Positions 1 through 5,652 of a stretch of 7,432 bases of DNA are shown one piece after another. How positions within the stretch are numbered: position 1 is the stretch's first letter; every line of letters begins with the position of its first letter. The stretch comes from an uncultured Desulfovibrionaceae bacterium (GTDB taxonomy: Bacteria > Desulfobacterota > Desulfovibrionia > Desulfovibrionales > Desulfovibrionaceae). Both the position numbers and the translations under genes were made by a program. The notes under the pieces were generated by a model. The model was not told the origin of the DNA, did not search any database, and saw nothing but the letters and a program-made list of their open reading frames with translations. Location of the stretch: NCBI GenBank assembly GCA_947074125.1, contig CAMTOM010000066.1:1-7432 (forward strand), in the 5' to 3' direction.

Positions 1-693
1 GCGGATTTTCTTAACTATTTATATTGGGAAAATGCAACATATGCTCAAGTGAAGCAAGACATTGCAAATGGAGCAAATGTCAATGCTACAGATAAAGACA
101 ACAAGCAAAGTGCTCTTATGACTGCGGAGCCTCATGTCAAAGACCCTGCCATCTTAGAACTTCTGATAAAAAATGGGGCAAACATCAATGCTCAGGATCA
201 ATTTGGATCTACGGTAAGCCACTTTGCCGCTGCCAATAAAAATCCACGAAATCTGGAAGTCCTTATTAGCAATGGAGCTGATATTCTTAGCGCTGACAAA
301 ATGGGCAATACGCCACTGCTTGGAGCAAGCAATACGACAAGCCCAGAAACTCTTGAGCTGCTCCTTAAGCATGGGGCGAACATTCAGGAGAGAACTCCTG
401 ACGGCAAAACACCTCTTATGGTTGCATGCAGTTGGAATTTTGATCCCAAAGTTATTGAAACTCTCATAAAGCATGGCGCACGTGTCAATGATACCAATGA
501 CGGTGGCATGACACCTCTTATGTTTGCCTGTATTGGAAGAAAGCTTGATACTATCAAGATTCTTTTAAAGCATGGCGCTGATGTTGATTATAAAGATCAG
601 AGTGGCAGAAACGCTTTTGATTACGCTAAAGACAATCTTGGTGAGAATACAAACCAGGTGATTACTCTTATGAAGAGCATGTCAAAAAACTAG
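1..693 (+). CDS. Ankyrin-repeat protein, 5'-truncated by the window edge
   Basis: The frame is open from base 1, and the residues before the first possible GTG (base 49) already read as the first helices of an ankyrin unit (DFLNYLYWENATYAQVKQDI). The true start and any signal peptide therefore lie upstream. About six units follow, each ending in the ankyrin consensus for helix 2 and loop (NGANVNA, NGANINA, NGADILS, HGANIQE, HGARVND, HGADVDY). The DNA of this helix end recurs at 64, 169, 268, 367, 469 and 568, giving a period of 33-35 residues. GNTPLL, GKTPLM and GMTPLM mark helix 1 of later units, and a polar C-terminal cap ends at the TAG at 691. Ankyrin repeats are protein-protein binding scaffolds; no catalytic domain is visible, so the partner and function are unknown. 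The gene looks more AT-rich than its neighbours. It could be a periplasmic housekeeping ankyrin protein or a host-directed one; the sequence does not decide. Confidence 0.9.
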   Translation, partial: ADFLNYLYWENATYAQVKQDIANGANVNATDKDNKQSALMTAEPHVKDPAILELLIKNGANINAQDQFGSTVSHFAAANKNPRNLEVLISNGADILSADKMGNTPLLGASNTTSPETLELLLKHGANIQERTPDGKTPLMVACSWNFDPKVIETLIKHGARVNDTNDGGMTPLMFACIGRKLDTIKILLKHGADVDYKDQSGRNAFDYAKDNLGENTNQVITLMKSMSKN

Positions 694-749
694 ACTTCTG
701 CCACAAATAAGAAATACCCTCAAAATGCCCACAGAAAGCGATGAAGTGC

Positions 750-779
750 TTGACGGATAGCGCAAAAAACACCTATATT
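750..779 (+). promoter_or_regulatory. Candidate sigma70-type promoter for yjiLM
   Basis: TTGACG at 750-755 and TATATT at 774-779 are separated by 18 bp, a near-consensus -35/-10 pair. The expected transcription start is around 785-787, which would give yjiL an untranslated leader of about 250 nt. No better promoter is seen nearer to the gene. Prediction from sequence only. Confidence 0.45.
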
Positions 780-786
780 GCTTTCT

Positions 787-907
787 ATGTGTTATCATTA
801 TTACTGTGCGTATAACCATGCCACACATGCGTGTGGCTTTACCTGACGTGCTGCTCTGGTGGGACTGGATGTCCTGCGTGCATTGAGAGCAACACACTAG
901 TCTTTTT
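787..907 (+). promoter_or_regulatory. Potentially structured leader or small RNA upstream of yjiL
   Basis: The 694-1036 spacer holds no convincing gene. Downstream of the predicted start of transcription three hairpins can form in series: GTTAT (791-795) with ATAAC (812-816); GCCACAC (820-826) with GTGTGGC (831-837) around an ATGC loop; and GTGCTGCTCT (848-857) with AGAGCAACAC (886-895), which has one mismatch and encloses a smaller GGAC/GTCC hairpin (862-874). A T5 run follows at 903-907, but seven bases after the stem, which is too far for a textbook terminator. It may be a cis-acting leader or the body of a short RNA. It does not match the cobalamin or molybdenum cofactor riboswitches, or the SRP RNA core, as I know them. 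Confidence 0.3.
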
Positions 908-1036
908 CCTCTTTTCCCCGCTCCTCTTTGCAGCAGATGCAGCCTCACCATAGTCGGGCCTTGTGCTCGCTTTCTTATTGCTCGCCCACTATCAGAATAA
1001 CACGACTCAAAAACCACGTGCCCAAAAGGAACATTC

Positions 1037-1822
1037 ATGTTTGTTGCCGGAATTGATATCGGTTCTGTGGCTGCCAAAGCAGTCATTCTTGACGCACAGA
1101 CACTCTCAGAAGCGGCTTTTGCCGTTATTCCCAGCGGATGGAATACCCGCGAAGCCGGCGAACAGGTACTGTCTGCCGTATGCCAGCAAGCAGACATCAC
1201 ACACAGCAGTCTTTCCCATATTGTAGGTACAGGCTATGGACGCATCGCCCTGCCGTGGGCAGATAAAGTAGTTACAGAAATCACCTGTCATGCCCGTGGT
1301 GCCGCGCATCTTTTCCCGCAAACAGGCATGGTTCTGGATATTGGCGGGCAGGATAGCAAAGCCATCAGCATTGATAGCAAAGGGAACGTTCTTGACTTTA
1401 TTATGAATGATAAATGCGCTGCCGGAACAGGACGTTTTTTGCAAATGCTTTCAGGCTTGCTGGGCATGACGCTGGAAGAGTTGAGCAGTGCCGCAGAACA
1501 AGGTACACCTGTTGCCATCTCTTCCATGTGTGCTGTGTTTGCAGAAACAGAAATCATAGGCCTGCTCGCACAGGGCACACCGCCATCTCATATTGCAGCA
1601 GGTGTCTTTACAGCCATAGCACGCCGGATGCGTACTCTTTTTGGTCGCATCCCCTTACGAGGCGAATGTACATTCACAGGGGGGCTCGCTTCCAGCACAG
1701 CCTTTGCCAGACGCCTTTCCCAAGAACTTTCCGTTGCCGTCAATGTTCCCCCACAACCTCAAATTACAGGCGCATTGGGCGCCGCACTGATTGCCGCAAA
1801 GCTGACAACGACACCACATTAA
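1037..1822 (+). CDS. yjiL: Acyl-CoA dehydratase activase / DCCP reductase-like ATPase (YjiL, HgdC/BcrA/BadF family)
   Basis: A 261-residue ASKHA-fold ATPase. Known members form homodimers with one [4Fe-4S] cluster bridging the subunits and use ATP hydrolysis to push low-potential electrons into a partner iron-sulfur protein in the cytoplasm. Visible signatures are the N-terminal phosphate-1 motif GIDIGSVAAKA (5-15), GTGYGR (64-69), the conserved EITCHARGA (81-89), the phosphate-2 motif DIGGQDSKAI (101-110), NDKCAAGTGRF (124-134), SSMCAVFAE (162-170), the adenosine motif FTGGLA (213-218) and GALGAAL (245-251). Cys127 and Cys165 sit where the two cluster ligands are in Acidaminococcus HgdC. Length and motif order agree with the single-subunit activases, and from memory the closest familiar protein is E. 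coli YjiL. The start is ATG 1037, with AAAAGGA six bases before it. The gene is nine bases upstream of yjiM and surely cotranscribed; it probably serves that protein, though it could also activate a dehydratase encoded elsewhere. Confidence 0.93.
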   Translation: MFVAGIDIGSVAAKAVILDAQTLSEAAFAVIPSGWNTREAGEQVLSAVCQQADITHSSLSHIVGTGYGRIALPWADKVVTEITCHARGAAHLFPQTGMVLDIGGQDSKAISIDSKGNVLDFIMNDKCAAGTGRFLQMLSGLLGMTLEELSSAAEQGTPVAISSMCAVFAETEIIGLLAQGTPPSHIAAGVFTAIARRMRTLFGRIPLRGECTFTGGLASSTAFARRLSQELSVAVNVPPQPQITGALGAALIAAKLTTTPH

Positions 1823-1831
1823 GGAGAGTAT

Positions 1832-2965
1832 ATGACTTTTGCCACACTGCAACGAATCAAAGATGTCACAGATCGCAATGTTCTCAATCTTCAGGAAGCC
1901 AAAGCTGCCGGAAAACATGTCGTCGGCGAATACTGTATTTACTCCCCTATGGAACTGGCCATTGCTGCCGGAGCCATTCCCGTCTCACTATGCGGCACCA
2001 AGAATGATTCCATTCCGGCAGCAGAGGAAATCCTGCCCCGCACGCTTTGCCCTCTCATCAAGAGCAGCTTTGGCTTTGCCCTGCAAGACTCCTGCCCTTA
2101 CCTGTCCGCAGCGGATGTTATTGTGGCAGACACTACTTGTGACGGCAAAAAAAAGATGTTCGAGCTGCTTGCCCAGAAAAAGCCCCTTTTTCTACTACAA
2201 TTGCCGCAAATACAGAATACAGACGCAGTAACATACTGGCGCGAACAATACGCAAAGCTCTGGCAGTTCTATGAACAACAGTTTAACACCCGCATCACAG
2301 AAGACGACTTGCGCAATGCCATTCACCTTATGAATCGTTTCCGTAGCGCTCTTAAGCGGGTTTTTGATACGAGCTGTAGCAAGCCCGCCCCCCTCACGGG
2401 CATGGAAATCATGGAATGCGGCTTTAGACTCTCCTTTATGTCAGATAAAGAACACGCCATACAGCTCCTGAATGATCTGGCTACAGAGCTGGAAGCGGCT
2501 CCCGCATCACAAGAGAAAAAGCGCGCTCCACGCATCTTGCTTACCGGAGTCCCCACAGGACTCGGCTCGCATAAAGTCATTGAGCTGCTGGAAAAAAGCG
2601 GTGCCAGTGTGGTTTGCATTGATAACTGCACAGCCTACAAAAAAACGACTCTCATTATTGATGAACACAAAGATCCCCTCACAGCATTGGCAGAACGCTA
2701 TCTGGACACGCCCTGCGCTGTTATGTCGCAAAATCCACACCGCTATACTGTTTTGCAGGAACTGGCACAAAGATTTTCTGTGGATGGTATTGTAGATCTC
2801 ACCTGGCAGGGCTGCCAGACCTACGAGGTCGAATCCTACAGCGTCAAAAACTTTGTGCGGGAAACACTCCATCTGCCTTTCCTGCACATTGTTACTGACT
2901 ACTCCCCAGCAGATACCGAACAGCTTAACGTGCGCATAGAAGCTTTTCTTGAAATGCTCGCATAA
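1832..2965 (+). CDS. yjiM: 2-hydroxyacyl-CoA dehydratase-family iron-sulfur protein, YjiM / double-cubane cluster protein type
   Basis: A 377-residue protein of the HgdB/FldB/BcrB family (PF06050). It is a single polypeptide rather than one of the two unlike subunits of true dehydratases, and no second subunit gene is nearby. The sequence follows E. coli YjiM closely: YCIYSPMELAIAAGAIPVSL (34-53), LCPLIKSSFGF (72-82), CPY (88-90), TTCDGKKKM (101-109), DNCTAYK (264-270), Cys295, QGCQTYEVES (326-335) and TDYSPADTEQL (355-365). Cys35, 73, 88, 103, 266, 295 and 328 are the conserved-looking cysteines and are candidate cluster ligands. In the family, the Carboxydothermus double-cubane cluster protein carries a [8Fe-9S] cluster, is reduced by an ATP-dependent reductase like YjiL, and reduces small molecules such as acetylene, azide and hydrazine in vitro; its natural substrate is unknown. 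That this protein holds such a cluster is inference. AAGGAG (1821-1826), overlapping the yjiL stop codon, is a strong ribosome binding site. The alternative is a real dehydratase with an unlinked partner. Confidence 0.88.
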   Translation: MTFATLQRIKDVTDRNVLNLQEAKAAGKHVVGEYCIYSPMELAIAAGAIPVSLCGTKNDSIPAAEEILPRTLCPLIKSSFGFALQDSCPYLSAADVIVADTTCDGKKKMFELLAQKKPLFLLQLPQIQNTDAVTYWREQYAKLWQFYEQQFNTRITEDDLRNAIHLMNRFRSALKRVFDTSCSKPAPLTGMEIMECGFRLSFMSDKEHAIQLLNDLATELEAAPASQEKKRAPRILLTGVPTGLGSHKVIELLEKSGASVVCIDNCTAYKKTTLIIDEHKDPLTALAERYLDTPCAVMSQNPHRYTVLQELAQRFSVDGIVDLTWQGCQTYEVESYSVKNFVRETLHLPFLHIVTDYSPADTEQLNVRIEAFLEMLA

Positions 2966-3031
2966 CAAAATACAGAATCTTTCATAGCTATTCTGACATG
3001 TTACTGTACACAATAAGCAGTATATTTTAGA

Positions 3032-3064
3032 GCAACAGAATAAAAAAAGAGAGTTTCTGCTTGC
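3032..3064 (+). repeat. Hairpin-forming inverted repeat downstream of yjiM
   Basis: GCAACAGAA (3032-3040) pairs with TTCTGcTTGC (3055-3064), giving nine base pairs with one bulged C and an A-rich 14-base loop. No T run follows on the + strand. The loop's A run would be a T run in the RNA only if the other strand were transcribed, and there it lies inside the loop. It is not an obvious terminator; it may be an RNA 3'-end element for yjiLM or have no role. Confidence 0.25.
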
Positions 3065-3065
3065 C

Positions 3066-3093
3066 TGTCAAGGCTATTCTTTACAACTTGACA
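3066..3093. promoter_or_regulatory. Perfect 7-bp inverted repeat, possible operator
   Basis: TGTCAAG (3066-3072) and CTTGACA (3087-3093) are perfect inverse complements with 14 bp between them, so arm centres are 21 bp apart, two helical turns, as expected for a dimeric regulator on one DNA face. The right arm contains the consensus -35 hexamer TTGACA (3088-3093), but no good -10 lies 16-18 bp further on. Confidence 0.3.
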
Positions 3094-3114
3094 CATTCTA
3101 TGTGCGACATTTAC

Positions 3115-3168
3115 TGTTATACACAGCTCAAAGCAACTACAAAAGAAAACATATTGCGCTGTATAACA
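3115..3168. repeat. Perfect 9-bp inverted repeat TGTTATACA / TGTATAACA
   Basis: TGTTATACA (3115-3123) and TGTATAACA (3160-3168) are exact inverse complements separated by 36 bp. They could be paired protein sites or, if transcription begins upstream, a long-loop RNA stem. GTATAAC also occurs upstream of yjiL at 810-816. The A-rich interval contains the segment proposed as an antiterminator arm. Confidence 0.3.
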
Positions 3169-3184
3169 AGTCACTATTCTTTAT

Positions 3185-3201
3185 TATATCGTGAGTTATA
3201 T
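3185..3201. promoter_or_regulatory. Candidate ModE-type (Mo-responsive) box
   Basis: TATAT-CGTGAGT-TATAT fits the E. coli ModE consensus TATAT-N7-TAYAT exactly. A third TATAT lies at 3213-3217. The position overlaps the possible -35 region of a weak modA promoter, as a repressor site should. The surroundings are AT-rich, so a chance match is quite possible, and no modE gene is in the window. Confidence 0.3.
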
Positions 3202-3220
3202 TACATTACACGTATATACT
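3192..3220 (+). promoter_or_regulatory. Weak candidate promoter for modABC
   Basis: TATACT at 3215-3220 is a good -10 hexamer. Seventeen bases upstream is TGAGTT (3192-3197), a poor -35. The start would be near 3227, upstream of the terminator at 3250-3292, so transcripts from here would have to pass that hairpin. Confidence 0.25.
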
Positions 3221-3249
3221 CTTAAAAATATGTACAGAACGTGAGATGT

Positions 3250-3292
3250 GCGCGTGTTTTCAGTGTTATCCATTGAAAGCACGCGCTTTTTT
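3250..3292 (+). terminator. Strong intrinsic terminator / attenuator in the modA leader
   Basis: The arms 3250-3265 (GCGCGTGTTTTCAGTG) and 3271-3286 (CATTGAAAGCACGCGC) form a continuous 16-bp stem with two G-U wobbles (3257-3279 and 3263-3273) around a five-base loop, TTATC, followed directly by six T residues (3287-3292). This is a classic rho-independent terminator. It lies 285 bp after the yjiM stop and only 28 bp before the modA ATG, leaving no room for a promoter in between. It must therefore act as an attenuator on transcripts that reach modA, whether or not it also ends the yjiLM message. Confidence 0.85.
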
Positions 3293-3320
3293 GCAACACA
3301 TCCTTCTGAAGGGGGAAATA

Positions 3321-4055
3321 ATGGCACACTCTCGTATCGCACTTTTCATCTTCACACTGCTATCTCTGACATATAGCGAAATCCAGGCAGCAGAAAGCCT
3401 CCACATCTACTGTGGCGCAGGGATGACAAAACCATTTACCGAGATCAGCAACACCTACACGAAACAAAGTGGCATCAAAACAGAAGTCACCTATGCCAAT
3501 GCCGGACAGATTCAAGCGCAAATCACAACAGCACAAGAAGGCGATTTTTTCATTGCTGGCGCGAGCGAAGAACTGAAGCCAGTAGAAAAACATGTGCTCT
3601 CCAGCAAAGATCTCGTTAAACACATTCCCGTTCTGGCTGTTCAAAAGGGAAATCCGAAAAATATCCACAAACTCGCCGACCTTGCGCGCAAAGACGTGCA
3701 TATCGTGCTCGGTGACAGCAAATCAACTCCCATAGGCAAAATTGCAGACAAAGCTCTTCAGGATGCTGGTATTGAAACACAAGTGACAATTCTCAGTCGA
3801 GGCGTTACTGCACCCTCTATTTTTAATGCCTTGAAAATGAAAGAATGTGATGCGGTTATCATATGGAAAGAAAATGTCTCGCCTGAAATGGATATTGTTG
3901 ATGATCCAGCCATGCAAAAATATATCAAGACCATTCCTGTAGCGGCACTCACAACCAGCACACAAACAGAAGCCCAAAAGCGCTTTCTCGACTTTCTAGA
4001 CTCGCACGAAGTAAAAAAGATATGGGAAGCACACGGTTATGAAGTACTGCAATAA
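3321..4055 (+). CDS. modA: Molybdate/tungstate ABC transporter periplasmic binding protein
   Basis: A 244-residue binding protein that should capture molybdate (possibly tungstate) in the periplasm and deliver it to ModB. Residues 1-23 are a Sec signal peptide: a short polar start, a hydrophobic core IALFIFTLLSL and a likely cleavage after SEIQA. There is no lipobox cysteine, so the protein is soluble. The mature part begins LHIYCGAGMTKPF (27-39), followed by AGQIQAQI (61-68), GDFFIAGAS (74-82) and GDSKSTPIGK (131-140), in the order seen in ModA/WtpA-type proteins; the TTTS motif of TupA tungstate proteins is absent. ATG 3321 is preferred because AAGGGGG (3309-3315) precedes it and the signal peptide then starts correctly. 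An in-frame ATG at 3246 would add 25 residues before the signal and lies inside the terminator region. CCTT (3302-3305) could pair with AAGG (3309-3312) and partly mask the ribosome site. Choice between Mo and W cannot be read from sequence. Confidence 0.88.
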   Translation: MAHSRIALFIFTLLSLTYSEIQAAESLHIYCGAGMTKPFTEISNTYTKQSGIKTEVTYANAGQIQAQITTAQEGDFFIAGASEELKPVEKHVLSSKDLVKHIPVLAVQKGNPKNIHKLADLARKDVHIVLGDSKSTPIGKIADKALQDAGIETQVTILSRGVTAPSIFNALKMKECDAVIIWKENVSPEMDIVDDPAMQKYIKTIPVAALTTSTQTEAQKRFLDFLDSHEVKKIWEAHGYEVLQ

Positions 4056-4085
4056 CACGCATAGCTCTTATTGAGCCTCTCTCTC

Positions 4086-4895
4086 ATGAATAGCGAACCT
4101 TTTTCTCTTTTTGACGCTCTTTGCATAGGGATCACCTGCATTACTGTCTGCTTTATCGCTGCCGCTCTTCTGACGATTATTATTGGAGGTTTGCCTTTTA
4201 TACATCAGGCAATACTGAGCCCTGAAATTCTTTTCTCCATACGTCTCAGTCTCACAACATCAAGCATCTCCACGCTACTGTGTTTTGTGTGTGCCATTCC
4301 CTGTGCCTATGCCCTTACACATGCCAGGATGCCCTTAAAAAGATTGTGCCACCTTATACTGGAGCTGCCACTGTCCATACCCTATCTTGTCTTGGGCCTG
4401 TGTCTGTTAATGCTTTTTTCATCAGATGCAGGAAAATGGCTGAGAGATGTGGGCATACGTGTTATTTTCGACCCTAAAGGCATCATCCTGGCACAGTGGA
4501 TTATCAATATTCCTTTTGTCATCCGCCTTATGTATTCTGCTTTCAGCGAAATAGACCGCAGGCTTGAATATATTGCCATTTCACTGGGAGCTACGCGCTG
4601 GCAATGCTTTCGAACCATTACGCTTCCATTAACCCTCAATGCTATCGTTATGACCGCCGTTTTGACATGGGCACGCGCAATGGGGGAATTCGGAGCAACA
4701 TTGATGCTGGCTGGCGTAACACGTATGAAAACAGAAACCCTGCCCGGAAGCATTTATCTCAACATCACTACCGGCGATAATGGTATGGCCATGGCGGCCG
4801 CTATTATGCTTTTGGGAATTTCTGCCCTCACCCTTCTTACAGCTTCATTACTAGAGCGAAAAAAACACTCTCACACGGGAATGCGCTACACATAA
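4086..4895 (+). CDS. modB: Molybdate ABC transporter permease
   Basis: A 269-residue inner-membrane protein forming the ModB2 channel. Hydrophobic segments lie near 12-34, 50-78, 87-112, 136-155, 182-200 and 236-256. The cytoplasmic EAA loop that docks on the ATPase is EYIAISLGATRWQCFRTITL (161-180) followed by Pro, and RAMGEFGATLMLAG (197-210) is the typical ModB signature. The start is taken as ATG 4086; a TTG at 4071 in the same frame has no ribosome site, while TGAG (4073-4076) before the ATG is weak, so translation may depend on ribosomes leaving modA 30 bp upstream. A small GCTC/GAGC hairpin (4064-4076) lies in that gap. The TAA overlaps the modC ATG by one base (TAATG), indicating translational coupling. 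Confidence 0.9.
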   Translation: MNSEPFSLFDALCIGITCITVCFIAAALLTIIIGGLPFIHQAILSPEILFSIRLSLTTSSISTLLCFVCAIPCAYALTHARMPLKRLCHLILELPLSIPYLVLGLCLLMLFSSDAGKWLRDVGIRVIFDPKGIILAQWIINIPFVIRLMYSAFSEIDRRLEYIAISLGATRWQCFRTITLPLTLNAIVMTAVLTWARAMGEFGATLMLAGVTRMKTETLPGSIYLNITTGDNGMAMAAAIMLLGISALTLLTASLLERKKHSHTGMRYT

Positions 4896-5617
4896 TGGAT
4901 AGCCCCTTGATTTTTCAGGATTTTTGCCTGCGCAAAGGTTCCTTTCAGCTAAAAGATATTTCTTTTTCTCTTCATACACGCGAAATTTTTGCCATCCTCG
5001 GCAAAAGCGGCGCAGGTAAAACACTCTTGCTGGAGTCTGCCGCTGGATTTTATTCTCCCCACCATGGCCAAATTCTGCTTTATGGGCACAATATTCATTC
5101 AATTCCTCTCGCCCAGCGTAAAATTGGTTTTGTGTATCAGGACTATGCTCTTTTCCCGCATATGACCGCAGAAAAAAATATTGCCTATGGTCTGCAAATG
5201 CGACACATCCCCCAAAAAGAACAACAATACAAAGTCAATGAAATCGCAGAAATATTGCATATCCGCGAGATATTGCAACAATATCCCCAGACGCTCAGCG
5301 GCGGCGAAAAACAACGCTGTGCTCTGGCACGTGCTCTTATCCTGCGTCCGTCTCTCCTGCTCATGGACGAGCCTTTTGCCGCTCTTGATCCACTGACTCG
5401 AAAACATCTGTATGCAGAGATCACAACGATACCAGAGCGCTTTGACTGTAGTATTCTCTTTGTCACACATGACTTCCAGGAAGCCCAACAACTGGCACAG
5501 CGCATTGGCATTATCATCGCCGGACGCTTGACAAGCATTCGAAAAGCAGAAGACCTCTTTTCTCCTTGTGATGATGAGGATCTCAATACCTTTCTGACAA
5601 TTTCCCCCACCCACTGA
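4895..5617 (+). CDS. modC: Molybdate ABC transporter ATP-binding protein, short form without TOBE domain
   Basis: A 240-residue ABC ATPase that powers uptake through ModB. All motifs are intact: Walker A GKSGAGKT (36-43), Q-loop YQDYALFP (81-88), signature LSGGEKQR (134-141), Walker B LLLMDEP (154-160), D-loop ALD (163-165) and switch His192 in VTHD. The protein ends soon after the nucleotide-binding domain, whereas E. coli ModC is about 350 residues and has a C-terminal TOBE (molybdate-binding) domain. This form thus lacks the in-cis trans-inhibition module. The start overlaps the end of modB by one base. Motifs alone do not fix the substrate; the assignment rests on the neighbours. Confidence 0.88.
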   Translation: MDSPLIFQDFCLRKGSFQLKDISFSLHTREIFAILGKSGAGKTLLLESAAGFYSPHHGQILLYGHNIHSIPLAQRKIGFVYQDYALFPHMTAEKNIAYGLQMRHIPQKEQQYKVNEIAEILHIREILQQYPQTLSGGEKQRCALARALILRPSLLLMDEPFAALDPLTRKHLYAEITTIPERFDCSILFVTHDFQEAQQLAQRIGIIIAGRLTSIRKAEDLFSPCDDEDLNTFLTISPTH

Positions 5618-5652
5618 ACCCAATCTCTTGTAAGCCCCCTCAGGAGCAGAAC

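Larger units (their letters stand above)
2966..3320. other. Regulatory intergenic region between yjiM and modA
   Basis: These 355 bp hold no plausible independent gene. They are AT-rich up to about 3240 and dense in symmetric elements, listed separately where strong. Weaker ones are CAGAAT (2973-2978) with ATTCTG (2990-2995) just after the yjiM stop, without a T run; the palindrome CACAT-TCT-ATGTG (3092-3104); CTATTCTTTA repeated at 3074 and 3174; and CGTGAG repeated at 3190 and 3240. The last 30 bp carry the modA ribosome binding site. Confidence 0.6.

Noticed and set aside
787..1036. SRP RNA, cobalamin or molybdenum cofactor riboswitch in the yjiL leader
   Set aside because: The conserved SRP apical core, the B12 box and the GC-rich Moco riboswitch core are not seen on either strand.
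682..1200. Long minus-strand open frame of 172 codons across the yjiL leader
   Set aside because: It overlaps the well-supported yjiL start, has Cys/Ser-rich composition with no recognisable family, and no ribosome site stands out.
1414..2007. Open frame of 197 codons overlapping yjiL and yjiM in another + frame
   Set aside because: Its Arg/Cys/His-rich composition is typical of a shifted frame; it crosses two confident genes.
2973..2995. CAGAAT/ATTCTG hairpin as the yjiLM terminator
   Set aside because: A six-bp AT-rich stem with an 11-base loop and no T run is too weak.
3088..3120. TTGACA at 3088 as the -35 of a modA promoter
   Set aside because: No acceptable -10 hexamer lies 16-18 bp downstream; the nearest TATA-like bases are 19-24 bp away.
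3246..3320. ATG 3246 as the modA start
   Set aside because: It would put 25 residues before a complete Sec signal peptide and run translation through the terminator; ATG 3321 has a good ribosome site. It is kept only as a possible leader peptide.
4071..4085. TTG 4071 as the modB start
   Set aside because: It is a rare start codon with no ribosome site; ATG 4086 is in the same frame five codons later.
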